DNA of 64,000 nt from JBLUOA01 sp048060095 (GCF_048060095.1 NZ_JBLUOA010000002.1:186001-250000), one strand, 5' to 3'; numbered from the stretch's first letter, positions 8,261 to 17,432 are shown. Translations and numbers: made by a program. Notes: generated by a model not told the origin, from the sequence alone.

Positions 8261-9187
8261 ATGACACAACAACGCTCCATCCCCACCCGCGTCTGGGTCG
8301 ACATCCTGCTTCTCGGCCTGATCTGGGGCGCGAGCTTTCTTGCCATCAGGCTTGCACTGTTCGAAATCGGGTTCGTGACCTCGGTCGCGCACCGGGTGTT
8401 CTGGGCGGCGCTGATCCTGTGGGGCTGGGTCTGGGTTCGTGGCTTCGACGTGCCGCGCGGCGCACGCGTCTGGGGTGCGTTCCTTGTCATGGGGCTGCTC
8501 AACAACGTCATTCCCTTTTCGCTGATGGCATGGGGGCAGCTTCACATCGAAACCGGGCTGACCTCGGTCTTCAACGCGGCCACGGCGATTTTCGGTGTGG
8601 TCGTCGCGGCCCTGATCCTGCCCGACGAACGGATGACTCTTCGCAAGGCTTCTGGAGTCGGTCTCGGCTTTGCCGGGGTGGCGGTCACCATCGGCCTTGA
8701 CAGTTTTCAAAGCCTCGATCTGCGCTCCCTCGCGCAGCTTGCGGTGGTCGGGGGCACGATCTCCTACGCATTTGCGAGCGTCTGGGCGCGGATGCGGCTG
8801 TCCGGCCTCAGGCCCGAAGTCGCCGCGGCCGGAATGCTGACCGGATCATCGCTGGTGATGGTGCCGGCGGCCTTCCTGATCGACGGGGTGCCTTCCTTCG
8901 CGCTGTCGTGGCAGGCCACGCTGTCGGTCGGCTATTACGTCGTGTTCGCGACGGCGGGGGCATACCTGCTCTACTACCGGATTCTCGCGACGGCGGGGGC
9001 GGCGAACACGATGCTCGTGACGCTCATCATCCCGCCGGTGTCGATCATCCTCGGCGCCCTCGTGCTGAGCGAGGCTTTACCCCCAAACGTCTTCGCGGGG
9101 CTTGCGCTGCTGATCCTCGGATTGGTCATTCTCGACGGTCGACTGCTGCCCAAACGCAAAACCGCGCCCGCCCGGCCCAAGGCCTAA
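8261..9187 (+). CDS. DMT superfamily (EamA) transporter
   Basis: A 308-residue membrane protein with about ten helices arranged as two EamA repeats, including 'LLGLIWGASFLAIRLAL' at the start of repeat one and a late 'LGALVLSEALPPNVFAGLALLILGLVI'. DMT/EamA proteins export metabolites such as amino acids; the substrate cannot be told from sequence. It is one of four DMT genes in this window. It ends in a convergent intergenic region with an 11-bp repeat pattern. Confidence 0.88.
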   Translation: MTQQRSIPTRVWVDILLLGLIWGASFLAIRLALFEIGFVTSVAHRVFWAALILWGWVWVRGFDVPRGARVWGAFLVMGLLNNVIPFSLMAWGQLHIETGLTSVFNAATAIFGVVVAALILPDERMTLRKASGVGLGFAGVAVTIGLDSFQSLDLRSLAQLAVVGGTISYAFASVWARMRLSGLRPEVAAAGMLTGSSLVMVPAAFLIDGVPSFALSWQATLSVGYYVVFATAGAYLLYYRILATAGAANTMLVTLIIPPVSIILGALVLSEALPPNVFAGLALLILGLVILDGRLLPKRKTAPARPKA

Positions 9188-9189
9188 AC

Positions 9190-9233
9190 GTATGCACAGT
9201 GTATGCACAGGTTGTGCACGCCCGGTGCATGAG
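9190..9233. repeat. Degenerate 11-bp tandem pattern with phased TGCA
   Basis: TGCA occurs at 9193, 9204, 9215 and 9226, exactly 11 bases apart, within GTATGCACAGT, GTATGCACAGG, TTGTGCACGCC and CGGTGCATGAG. The first two units differ at one base. The last two can also pair as TGCAC...GTGCA. It lies between the 3' ends of two convergent genes. Role unknown. Confidence 0.6.
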
Positions 9234-9265
9234 GGTCATACGCGATTTTCGGGGGTTCGGGCGGC

Positions 9266-9736
9266 CTAGCCCAGTCGGTCTTTCACCATCGGTCCGACCC
9301 GGCCGAAATCCATCTGCCCGGTGTATTTCGATTTCAGTTCACCCATCACCTTGCCCATGTCACGGATCGAATCCGCACCGACCGTCTTGATGGCGTCCTG
9401 AACCGCTGCGTCGGTCTCTTCCTCGGACAATTGCTTGGGCAAGAAATGCTCAATAATGCCGATCTCCGAAAGCTCCTGCTCGGCCAGCTCAAGCCGCCCG
9501 CCCTCTTCATAGGCGCGCGCACTTTCTTGCCGTTGCTTGACCATTTTCCCAAGAATTCCAAGGATTTCATCGTCGCCGACGCTCTTGTCGTCGTCGCCTC
9601 CGCGCAGGGCGATCTCCCGATCTTTGATGGCCGCACTGATCAGCCTCAGCGTTGACAACCGCTTGCTGTCCTTAGCTTTCATCGCTTCTTTGAGTGCATC
9701 GTTGATCCGGCTTCGCATATCCATTGGCATCCCCAT
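9266..9736 (-). CDS. GatB/YqeY domain protein
   Basis: A 156-residue protein of the YqeY family, related to the tail domain of aspartyl/glutamyl-tRNA amidotransferase subunit B. It shows the typical start 'RINDALKEAMKAKDSKRLSTLRLI', the middle 'GKMVKQRQESA' and the end 'GELKSKYTGQMDFGRVGPMVKDRL'. A tRNA-related role is supposed for the family but not proven. ATG 9736 has AGGA 7 bases upstream; alternative ATGs follow at 9730 and 9724. It is divergent from carA. Confidence 0.88.
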   Translation of the reverse strand: MGMPMDMRSRINDALKEAMKAKDSKRLSTLRLISAAIKDREIALRGGDDDKSVGDDEILGILGKMVKQRQESARAYEEGGRLELAEQELSEIGIIEHFLPKQLSEEETDAAVQDAIKTVGADSIRDMGKVMGELKSKYTGQMDFGRVGPMVKDRLG

Positions 9737-9927
9737 TCCACGGTCCTGCGGTTCATATCCGAAGGTCCGACCCTATCCGTTGCCGCCGCGCCTTACAACC
9801 TCTGGCGAAAATGCCAAGCCGTTGAAAACATGGCAAAACCCAAATTTACGTTGCGAAAGCGGTGTTTTGCTTGACCCCCCGCGCCACCCCCCCTAGTTTC
9901 TCGCAAGTTTGAGCCGGGAGTCGCACC

Positions 9928-11115
9928 ATGCCTGCCACCAGCACCCAACCTGCTGACGTGAAAGAAAAAGACGCAAAACCAACAGCTTGCTTGGCGTTGG
10001 CGGACGGAACAATCTTCTACGGAAAAGGGTTCGGCGCGACCGGAGAGGCGGAAGCGGAACTTTGCTTTAACACCGCCATGACCGGCTATCAGGAGATTAT
10101 GACAGACCCCTCCTATGCCGGGCAAATCGTGACCTTCACCTTCCCCCATATCGGCAACACCGGCGTCACCCCAGAAGACGACGAAACCGCCGACCCGTTC
10201 GCCGCTGGCATGGTGGTGAAATGGGACCCGACCGACCCATCGAACTGGCGCGCCGCCGAGACGCTTGGCACATGGCTGTCGCGTCGTGGTCGCATCGGTA
10301 TTGGCGGCATCGACACCCGCCGCCTGACCCGCGCCATCCGGCAGCAGGGCGCCCCGCATGTCGCGATTTCGCACAACGCGGACGGAGAGTTCGATATCGA
10401 AGCGCTCACGAAAAAAGCGCGTGCATTCAGCGGGTTGGAGGGGTTGGACCTTGCCAAAGATGTCACCTGCGCACAGTCTTATCGTTGGGACGAAATGCGG
10501 TGGGCTTGGCCAGAAGGCTACACGCGCCAGAACGCGGCAAAGTTCAAGGTCGTCGCGCTCGACTACGGTGCGAAACGCAACATTTTGCGCTGCCTCGCCT
10601 CCGCTGGATGTGACGTCACCGTCATGCCCGCAACCGCAACAGCCGCAGAGGTTTTGGCGCACTCACCCGATGGTGTTTTCCTGTCAAACGGCCCCGGCGA
10701 CCCTGCGGCGACAGGCGACTACGCCGTGCCGATGATCCGCGAAATCCTCGACACGACGGATCTTCCTATCTTCGGGATTTGCCTTGGACATCAGATGCTT
10801 GCCCTCGCTCTCGGCGCGAAAACCGTCAAGATGAACCACGGCCACCACGGGGCCAACCATCCGGTCAAAGACCTCGAAACCGGAAAGGTCGAAATCACGT
10901 CGATGAACCACGGCTTTGCGGTCGATAGCCAAAGCCTGCCGAACGGTGTGAAGGAAACGCATGTGTCCTTGTTTGACGGGTCCAACTGCGGGTTGCGCAT
11001 GGCGGATCGCCCGGTGTTTTCGGTGCAATACCACCCCGAAGCCAGCCCCGGCCCGATGGACAGCATCTATCTGTTCGATCGGTTCACCGACGCGATGGCA
11101 ACACGCGCCGCATAG
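9928..11115 (+). CDS. carA: Carbamoyl-phosphate synthase small subunit
   Basis: A 395-residue glutaminase subunit that supplies ammonia to CarB for carbamoyl phosphate (arginine and pyrimidine synthesis). The CarA-specific N-terminal domain (about 18-165) contains 'FNTAMTGYQEIMTDPSY'. The class I amidotransferase domain has the nucleophile Cys285 in 'GICLGHQ' with His369 and Glu371 in 'QYHPEAS'. The charged N-terminal extension of about 17 residues is longer than in E. coli. CarB is not in this window; separation of carA and carB is common in alphaproteobacteria. Confidence 0.96.
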   Translation: MPATSTQPADVKEKDAKPTACLALADGTIFYGKGFGATGEAEAELCFNTAMTGYQEIMTDPSYAGQIVTFTFPHIGNTGVTPEDDETADPFAAGMVVKWDPTDPSNWRAAETLGTWLSRRGRIGIGGIDTRRLTRAIRQQGAPHVAISHNADGEFDIEALTKKARAFSGLEGLDLAKDVTCAQSYRWDEMRWAWPEGYTRQNAAKFKVVALDYGAKRNILRCLASAGCDVTVMPATATAAEVLAHSPDGVFLSNGPGDPAATGDYAVPMIREILDTTDLPIFGICLGHQMLALALGAKTVKMNHGHHGANHPVKDLETGKVEITSMNHGFAVDSQSLPNGVKETHVSLFDGSNCGLRMADRPVFSVQYHPEASPGPMDSIYLFDRFTDAMATRAA

Positions 11116-11146
11116 TTTCGGCAGGATTCGGCGATATTTTCCAGCA

Positions 11147-11161
11147 TTAACGGCGCGTTAA
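11147..11161. promoter_or_regulatory. CtrA-like box upstream of the glycosyltransferase gene
   Basis: TTAA-CGGCGCG-TTAA matches the alphaproteobacterial CtrA full-site consensus TTAA-N7-TTAA exactly, 44 bases before the ATG at 11205. One such match can occur by chance in 64 kb, but the promoter position favours function. Confidence 0.45.
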
Positions 11162-11204
11162 CCCTAATCGCCCTTGAGTGGTCACACCCCATTTGGCGTG
11201 ACCC

Positions 11205-13115
11205 ATGCAGCAGACCCATCTCAAGCTCGTCCAGAACGAAGCGACGCCGGTTTTCCCCCATCCGCGCCCGTCGCGGCGGCGCCCGCTTGGCCAAATCCTC
11301 GTTGATCGTGGCGCGTTGTCGGTCGGGGATCTGGCGACTGCGCTTGCGATCAAAACCCGTCAGGATTGCCGCCTAAGCGATATTTTATTGGCACATCGGA
11401 TGGTGAGCGAGGCAGACCTGTTCGCCGGGCTGGAACAGCAATGGGGTGCCAACCGCGTTGATTTGACCTTCGACAAACCGGACACGCAACTGGTGCAGGA
11501 ATATGACCTGACCACCTGCCGGGCGCATGAGGTTGTGCCGTGGAAACGGATGCCCGGCGGCACGGTTTTCGTCAGCGCCCGCCCCGACCTGTTTACCAAG
11601 TTCCGCGAGGCTCTGCCCGATGACGGAAGGCAGGCCTACCTTGCCCTCGGTCAGCAGACCGAGGTGCACACAGCCCTGATGCGCGGGCATGAAAAGATGC
11701 TGACCGAACAGGCCGAAGCGCGGGTGCCGGAACCGGAAAGTTGCCGCCGTTGGAACACCGGGCGGCTTAGGATTGCGACCGGTGGCATCCTTTGTTTGCT
11801 GGCGATTGGTGCGATGACCTCCCCGGCCGGGTTGTTCGCCGTCGTCTGCGCTTGGGCCGTGCTGACGATGGTTTTGACGACCGGGCTAAAGCTCGCCGCC
11901 GCGATCACCCAGCTTCGCCACGCAAGGGACTTCGCCGCCGCAAGCGCCAGCACAGATCAGGCGATCCGGCTGCCTCAATTGCCCTGTGTGTCGATCCTCG
12001 TCCCCCTGTTTCGCGAGAAAGAGATCGCCGCCCACCTGATCCGCCGCCTGAAGCGGCTGAACTACCCGAAAGAGCTGCTCGACATCTGCCTTGTCGTCGA
12101 GGCGGACGATGTAACGACGCATGACACCCTCACCGCGACACGCCTGCCCTATTGGGTTCGGACGATCACAGTGCCTGACGGACAGTTGCGCACCAAGCCC
12201 CGCGCGATGAACTTCGCGCTGGATTTCTGCAAAGGGTCCATCATCGGGATTTATGATGCCGAAGATGCGCCCGATCCCGATCAGGTCCACAAGATCGTGC
12301 GGCGCTTCCGCGAACGCGGGCCAGAGGTCGCCTGCCTGCAAGGCATTCTCGACTATTACAACGCGCGGACAAACTGGCTGTCGCGGTGTTTTACCATCGA
12401 ATATGCCACGTGGTTTCGCATCGTTTTGCCCGGTCTCGTAAAGCTTGGATTTGCCATACCGCTTGGCGGAACCACGTTGTTTTTCAGGCGCGAGGCGTTG
12501 GAAAAGCTCGGTGGTTGGGACGCCCATAACGTGACGGAGGATGCGGACCTTGGCATTCGCCTTGCCCGCCACGGATACCGCGCCGAACTGATCGAAACCG
12601 TGACAGAGGAGGAGGCAAACTGCCGCGTCGTGCCGTGGATCAAGCAACGCTCCCGGTGGTTGAAGGGTTACGCTGCGACATGGGCCGTCCACATGCGTTC
12701 CCCTCGCAGGTTGCTAAAACAGCTTGGTTGGTGGCGTTTTTTTGGTGTGCAATTGCTGTTCGTTGGCACGCTGTCCCAATTCGTCCTCGCGCCCATCTTG
12801 TGGTCGTTCTGGTTGGTGATCTTCGGCCTGCCGCATCCCCTGACGGGGGTCATGCCGGGCAGTTGGTTCGCCGCCCTGGGTGCGCTGTTTTTGCTGACCG
12901 AAGCTATTAATATCGCCGTCGGTATGATCGCGGTTTCCAGCGACAAGCATCGGTTTCTTCGCTGGTGGGTGCCGACGCTGCACTTCTACTTCCCGCTCGG
13001 TGCGCTGGCGTCCTACAAGGGGCTTTATGAACTGCTGACGCGCCCGTTCTACTGGGACAAGACAAGCCACGGCGTCTACGCCCCGACCCGCGCCGGACTC
13101 CCCAGTCAGGACTGA
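11205..13115 (+). CDS. MshEN-domain/family 2 glycosyltransferase fusion, membrane-bound
   Basis: A 636-residue protein. An N-terminal MshEN/GspE-N-like domain (about 27-90: 'PLGQILVDRGALSVGDLATAL...') is followed by two helices (190-228) and a processive-type GT-2 domain (260-490) with DAED (351-354), TEDADLG (444-450) and QRSRW (481-485), the equivalents of D-DxD-TED-QxxRW. Further membrane helices follow (about 500-600). It should polymerise or transfer sugars at the inner membrane. MshEN domains bind cyclic di-GMP in characterised proteins, which suggests second-messenger control. A CtrA-like box precedes it. Its end overlaps the convergent GntR gene by 10 bases. Confidence 0.85.
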   Translation: MQQTHLKLVQNEATPVFPHPRPSRRRPLGQILVDRGALSVGDLATALAIKTRQDCRLSDILLAHRMVSEADLFAGLEQQWGANRVDLTFDKPDTQLVQEYDLTTCRAHEVVPWKRMPGGTVFVSARPDLFTKFREALPDDGRQAYLALGQQTEVHTALMRGHEKMLTEQAEARVPEPESCRRWNTGRLRIATGGILCLLAIGAMTSPAGLFAVVCAWAVLTMVLTTGLKLAAAITQLRHARDFAAASASTDQAIRLPQLPCVSILVPLFREKEIAAHLIRRLKRLNYPKELLDICLVVEADDVTTHDTLTATRLPYWVRTITVPDGQLRTKPRAMNFALDFCKGSIIGIYDAEDAPDPDQVHKIVRRFRERGPEVACLQGILDYYNARTNWLSRCFTIEYATWFRIVLPGLVKLGFAIPLGGTTLFFRREALEKLGGWDAHNVTEDADLGIRLARHGYRAELIETVTEEEANCRVVPWIKQRSRWLKGYAATWAVHMRSPRRLLKQLGWWRFFGVQLLFVGTLSQFVLAPILWSFWLVIFGLPHPLTGVMPGSWFAALGALFLLTEAINIAVGMIAVSSDKHRFLRWWVPTLHFYFPLGALASYKGLYELLTRPFYWDKTSHGVYAPTRAGLPSQD

Positions 13116-13756
13116 GAGACCCGATCCGCGTCAAGCCGCAAACGCGTTTCGAACGCCCGCGAAATATGGGCCTTGAGCGCATCATCGGCTTTGTCACCAT
13201 CACCCGCTTCGATCGCGGCGACGATGGCGGAATGTTCATCCAGCGCATCCGCCCCGCGCCCCTCGGCGGCAAGCGACGTGGACGCCAGAAGCGCCATCGA
13301 CCGGTGAACAAGGTCAAGCTGCTGGACGAGGTATCGGTTATGCGATGCGAGATGCACCTGCTTGTGAAAGCGCCGGTTCGCACGGGAAAGCGCGGACGGG
13401 TCGGCGAGCAGCGCACGGTCTTCCTCGACCATTTCGCGCAGCACGCGGATTTCCTCTGGTGCGGCGTGGCGGGCGGCCAGACGCGCGGCCAGCCCCTCAA
13501 GCTCCGCCCTGACGACGTAAAGCTCAGCCAGTTGATTGTGGTCAAGCGACGCGACGATCAGGCTGCGCCCGTCCCGCGTCAGCAGGGATTGCGTTTCCAG
13601 TCGCTGCAATGCCTCGCGGATCGGCGTGCGCGACACGCCGAAGCGATCGGCGAGATCGCTTTCAACCAGCCGGTCGCCGGGCTTGAAAACACCCACGTCA
13701 ATCGCCTCCAGTATCAACTGGTAGGCGTCCGTCTGGGGCGGTTTGATATCGGGCAT
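13106..13756 (-). CDS. GntR family regulator (FadR/FCD subfamily)
   Basis: A 216-residue transcription factor with a winged HTH at about 10-70 ('GDRLVESDLADRFGVSRTPIREALQRLE') and an all-helical FCD ligand-binding domain (about 75-210) holding likely metal-site histidines in 'FHKQVHLASHN' and 'EHSAIVAAIEAGD'. ATG 13756 is preceded by AGGAGA and is preferred to ATG 13771. The effector and target are unknown; the gene is divergent from the HAD phosphatase gene and no obvious target lies next to it. Confidence 0.9.
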   Translation of the reverse strand: MPDIKPPQTDAYQLILEAIDVGVFKPGDRLVESDLADRFGVSRTPIREALQRLETQSLLTRDGRSLIVASLDHNQLAELYVVRAELEGLAARLAARHAAPEEIRVLREMVEEDRALLADPSALSRANRRFHKQVHLASHNRYLVQQLDLVHRSMALLASTSLAAEGRGADALDEHSAIVAAIEAGDGDKADDALKAHISRAFETRLRLDADRVSQS

Positions 13757-13858
13757 CCGGGTCTCCTGCATCGGTTGCGCGACACTAGCCCCCGCAATGA
13801 CGTCCGATCAAGCCAAACCGCCATTGCAGAGATCGCGTGGCAGGATTAGCGTCGCGCC

Positions 13859-14506
13859 ATGGTCGCCGAACAGTTCAAACATGTCGATGCGTGGGTCTTT
13901 GACCTCGACAACACGCTTTATCCGCCCGAGGCCGCGCTTTTCGATCAGATCGAAGTGCGGATGACCGCGTGGGTGATGGACGCGCTTGGCGTCGACCGGG
14001 ATCGCGCGGACCATCTGCGCCGCCATTACTGGGCCGAATACGGAACTACCCTCGCCGGGTTGATGCGTGAACACGATGTCGATCCGGCCCCATATCTGAC
14101 GGATGTGCACGACATATCGCTCGATCATCTGATCCCCGACAGTGAGCTTGCCGACCGCATTCTCGCGCTGAAAGGCCGGCGGATCGTCTATACCAACGGG
14201 TCAGAGCCTTACGCCCGCCGTGTCCTCGCCGCCCGTGGGTTGGAGGGGTGTTTCGACGCGGTCTATGGCGTCGAACACGCGGGGTTCCGGCCAAAGCCCG
14301 AACGTGTGGCGTTTGAAACCGTGTTTGCGCGGGACGGGATCGATGCACGTCGCGCCGCGATGTTCGAGGATGATCCGCGCAACCTCTCCGCGCCCCACGC
14401 GATGGGGATGCAGACCGTCCATGTCGCGCCGGAACCTCATGCCGCCGATCACATTACCCACTACACGGATGACCTTTCCGGGTTCCTCGCCCGACTTTCC
14501 GTCTAG
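13859..14506 (+). CDS. HAD family pyrimidine 5'-nucleotidase-like hydrolase
   Basis: A 215-residue HAD phosphatase. The nucleophile motif is Asp15-Leu-Asp17 in 'FDLDNTLYP', followed by a helical cap (about 25-95), 'VYTNGS' as motif II, Lys in 'RPKPE' as motif III and 'FEDDPRN' as motif IV. The 'DLDNTLYP' variant and overall layout match the pyrimidine 5'-nucleotidase subgroup (TIGR01993-like), which dephosphorylates nucleoside monophosphates. Substrate is inferred from subgroup only. Confidence 0.88.
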   Translation: MVAEQFKHVDAWVFDLDNTLYPPEAALFDQIEVRMTAWVMDALGVDRDRADHLRRHYWAEYGTTLAGLMREHDVDPAPYLTDVHDISLDHLIPDSELADRILALKGRRIVYTNGSEPYARRVLAARGLEGCFDAVYGVEHAGFRPKPERVAFETVFARDGIDARRAAMFEDDPRNLSAPHAMGMQTVHVAPEPHAADHITHYTDDLSGFLARLSV

Positions 14507-14568
14507 GTGCCAAGGGTCGGACATCCTGACGCTTGGACCTTTCCGGTCCCCGTCCCTATGTAGGACAT

Positions 14569-15768
14569 ATGAAACGCGAATCTTTCGATATCTTGGTGTC
14601 GGGTGGCGGGGTCGCCGGGCTGATCGCCGCGACAGCGTTCGGCTCCGCCGGATATTCCGTCCTGTGTGTCGATCCGAATGCGCCCGTCACTGACGCCAAT
14701 GACCCCGACGCCGACCTGCGGACCACCGCGTTTCTGCAACCGGCGCGGGCGTTGCTCGACACGTGCGGACTGTGGAGCAGCCTTGCACCCCACGCCGCGC
14801 CGCTTCAGATCATGCGCATTGTCGATGCCGGCGGCGAAACGCCGGAGCCACGCGTCGTCAAGGATTTTCGGGCCAGCGACATCTCGGATGAACCGTTTGG
14901 CTGGAACCTACCAAACTGGCTGCTGCGCCGCGAAATACTTGGCAGAATAGGCGATCTGGCCAATGTCGAATTCCGCCCCGGCGTGTCGACACAATCCGTC
15001 CTGACGCGTGAGAGCGAGGCGCTGGTTTCCCTGTCAGACGGCACGCGCGCGTCGGCAAAGCTGCTGATCGCGGCGGATGGGCGAAACTCTCCGGTCAGGG
15101 ACGCCGTCGGAATCGACGTAAAGACGACACGCTATGGGCAAAAGGCGCTCGCCTTCGCAGTCACACACCCGATCCCGCATGAAAATATCTCGACAGAGGT
15201 TCATCGCTCTGGCGGGCCGTTCACGATGGTGCCTTTGCCGGATCGCGACGGGCAGTCCTGCTCCGCGATTGTGTGGATGGAGCGTGGGGCCGAGGTCAAG
15301 CGCCTGCAATCGTTGAACAAAGACGCCTTTGAGGATGAGATGAACACCCGCTCCTGCCACTTGCTCGGGCCGTTGACGCTTGCCAGCCGCAGGTCGGCTT
15401 GGCCGATCATCAGCCAGATCGCGGGGCGAATGTCTGCCGAACGCACAGCGCTGATCGCCGAAGCCGCCCATGTCGTGCCGCCCATCGGTGCGCAGGGGCT
15501 GAACATGAGCCTTGGTGATCTTCGCGTGTTGCTGGAACTGGCAGAGGGGGCGCCCGATACGCTCGGCTCTCGCCCCATGCTCGACACGTATCACAAGCGG
15601 CGGCACCCGGATGTGCGCCTGCGTGTCACCGGGATTGATGCGCTGAACCGGGCATCGATGGTCGGCGCACCGGCCCTGCGCGATCTCAGGGCTGCCGCGC
15701 TGAATGCGTTCTATTCGGTCGCGCCGGTTCGCAAGACGCTGATGCGAACCGGGCTAGGCAGCCGATAA
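14569..15768 (+). CDS. UbiH/COQ6 family FAD monooxygenase
   Basis: A 399-residue flavin hydroxylase of the ubiquinone-synthesis type. The FAD dinucleotide motif is 'VSGGGVAGLIAA' near residue 10. A second motif 'AADGRNSPVR' lies near 175. The GD(A/S)AH-P motif appears as 'AEAAHVVPPIGAQGLNMSLGD', with Ala-Glu in place of Gly-Asp, a mild variation. It most likely hydroxylates a ubiquinone ring position, but the position is not predictable because alphaproteobacterial members are broad. ATG 14569 gives the normal N-terminus. Confidence 0.88.
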   Translation: MKRESFDILVSGGGVAGLIAATAFGSAGYSVLCVDPNAPVTDANDPDADLRTTAFLQPARALLDTCGLWSSLAPHAAPLQIMRIVDAGGETPEPRVVKDFRASDISDEPFGWNLPNWLLRREILGRIGDLANVEFRPGVSTQSVLTRESEALVSLSDGTRASAKLLIAADGRNSPVRDAVGIDVKTTRYGQKALAFAVTHPIPHENISTEVHRSGGPFTMVPLPDRDGQSCSAIVWMERGAEVKRLQSLNKDAFEDEMNTRSCHLLGPLTLASRRSAWPIISQIAGRMSAERTALIAEAAHVVPPIGAQGLNMSLGDLRVLLELAEGAPDTLGSRPMLDTYHKRRHPDVRLRVTGIDALNRASMVGAPALRDLRAAALNAFYSVAPVRKTLMRTGLGSR

Positions 15769-15773
15769 CACCC

Positions 15774-16907
15774 CTACTTGGCAAACACTTTGTCAATGGC
15801 CTGTTCCAGCCGTGCCACGCTCGCGTCGACGTCATAAAGCTTATCAAGGCCGAACAGGCCAAGGCGGAAGCTCTTGTAGTCCGGTCCCTCATCGCACATC
15901 AGCGGCACGCCCGCGGCAATCTGGAGCCCTTCGGCCGCGAAGGCCTTGCCGGTCTGGACCTCGGGATCGGCGGTGTAGCTGACAACCACCCCCGGTGCGC
16001 CAAATCCGTCAGCGGCGACGGATTTGATCCCCCGCTCTGCCAACAGCGCCCGCACGCGCACGCCCTGTTCCCACTGGGCGTCACGTAGCTTGTCAAACCC
16101 GTAGTCGCGGGTTTCAAGCATCGTATCGCGGAAATCGCGCAAGGCATCCGTTGGCATGGTGGCATGATAGGCATGGCCGCCGCCTTCATACGCTTCCATG
16201 ATCGAAAGCCACTTACCAAGGTCGACCGCAAAGCTGGTCGATTGGGTGGCTTTCACCTTCTCAACCGCTGCGTCGTTCATCATCACCAGCCCGGCAGAAG
16301 GCGAGGCTGACCACCCCTTCTGCGGCGCGGAGATCAACACGTCGACGCCGGACACCTTCATGTCGACCCAAGCGCAGCCAGAGGCGATGCAGTCGAGCAC
16401 AAACAGCCCACCAACCTCATGCACAGCGTCCGCCACGGCCCGCAGGTAGTCATCCGGCAGGATCATCCCGGAGGACGTCTCAACATGCGGGGCGAAAACC
16501 GCATCGGGCCGTTCCGCCTTTATCTTGGCGACAACATCGTCGATCGGCGCGGGCGCAAACGGGGCGTCGACCGCGTTCCCGGCGCGGCGGGCTTTCATCA
16601 CGGTTTCGTCGGAAACGGTAACGCCCGCCTCAAAAATCTGCGTCCAGCGGTAGGAGAACCAGCCATTGCGTATCACCAGCGCCTTTTTCCCCGTCGCCAG
16701 TTGTCGTGCCACCGCCTCCATCGCGTAGGTGCCACCGCCGGGGACGAGGGCCACCGCATCCGCGTTGTAAACCTGCTTCAACATGCCGGAAATGTCGCGC
16801 ATCACTTGCTGAAACGACGCGCTCATGTGGTTAAGCGACCGGTCCGTGAATACGACAGAGTATTCGAGCATCCCGTCGGGATCGACGGTGTCCAGAAGGG
16901 CAGACAT
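15774..16907 (-). CDS. Class V aminotransferase (serine-pyruvate/alanine-glyoxylate type)
   Basis: A 377-residue PLP enzyme. The Schiff-base lysine lies in 'SAPQKGWSASPSAG', the glycine-rich PLP phosphate site in 'VPGGGTYAMEAVAR', and the PLP-ring aspartate in 'FVLDCIASG'. The family includes alanine-glyoxylate, serine-pyruvate and phosphoserine aminotransferases; the exact donor and acceptor cannot be fixed. ATG 16907 is chosen for AAGGAGAAT just before it. Two Lrp/AsnC regulators follow upstream on the same strand and may share a control role. Confidence 0.85.
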   Translation of the reverse strand: MSALLDTVDPDGMLEYSVVFTDRSLNHMSASFQQVMRDISGMLKQVYNADAVALVPGGGTYAMEAVARQLATGKKALVIRNGWFSYRWTQIFEAGVTVSDETVMKARRAGNAVDAPFAPAPIDDVVAKIKAERPDAVFAPHVETSSGMILPDDYLRAVADAVHEVGGLFVLDCIASGCAWVDMKVSGVDVLISAPQKGWSASPSAGLVMMNDAAVEKVKATQSTSFAVDLGKWLSIMEAYEGGGHAYHATMPTDALRDFRDTMLETRDYGFDKLRDAQWEQGVRVRALLAERGIKSVAADGFGAPGVVVSYTADPEVQTGKAFAAEGLQIAAGVPLMCDEGPDYKSFRLGLFGLDKLYDVDASVARLEQAIDKVFAK

Positions 16908-16973
16908 GGCAATTCTCCTTAAAGCTTCGCAAACAGGCGTAGCGTCTGGCCAAGGCAGAGGCAAAGGCTTTTC

Positions 16974-17432
16974 TCAGCCAATCGGTCCGGGGCGGCGTTC
17001 TTCAGACAACAGGACGTTGGCCTCGACATTGCCGACACCCGGCAGCGTCATGATCCGCCGACGCAGCACCCGTTCGAAATCCGGCAAATCGCGTGCGACG
17101 ACCCGCAGACGATAATCATATAGGCCAAGAACATGACGCACGGTCTGCACTTCGGGGATGGCTGTTACGGCGCGTTCGAAGTCTTCAAGGCTGACGCGGC
17201 CCTTGGTGGCGAGTTTCACGCCAAGAAACACGGTCACGCCGAACCCCAGCGCCTCTGCATTCAGGGAAATGCGCCGCCCGGACAGGACGCCGGATTCCTC
17301 AAGCCGCTTGATCCGCCGCCACGCCACGGGCTGGCTAAGGCCGACCTTCTTGGCGAGCGCCCCGGTGCTTTGGCTCGCGTCGCCGACGAGGGCACGCATC
17401 AGCGTGCGATCAATGTCATCAAGATCAATCAC
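16974..17432 (-). CDS. Lrp/AsnC family regulator (second of a pair)
   Basis: A 152-residue regulator with an N-terminal winged HTH ('GALAKKVGLSQPVAWRRIKRLEESGVLSG') and a C-terminal RAM/AsnC ligand-binding domain ('VQTVRHVLGLYDYRLRVVARDLPDFERVL'). The start is GTG 17432, which overlaps the stop of the upstream Lrp gene (GTGA), so the two are translationally coupled. The pair may act as a hetero-oligomer. Its likely targets are branched-chain amino acid genes, given ilvC next door. Confidence 0.88.
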   Translation of the reverse strand: MIDLDDIDRTLMRALVGDASQSTGALAKKVGLSQPVAWRRIKRLEESGVLSGRRISLNAEALGFGVTVFLGVKLATKGRVSLEDFERAVTAIPEVQTVRHVLGLYDYRLRVVARDLPDFERVLRRRIMTLPGVGNVEANVLLSEERRPGPIG

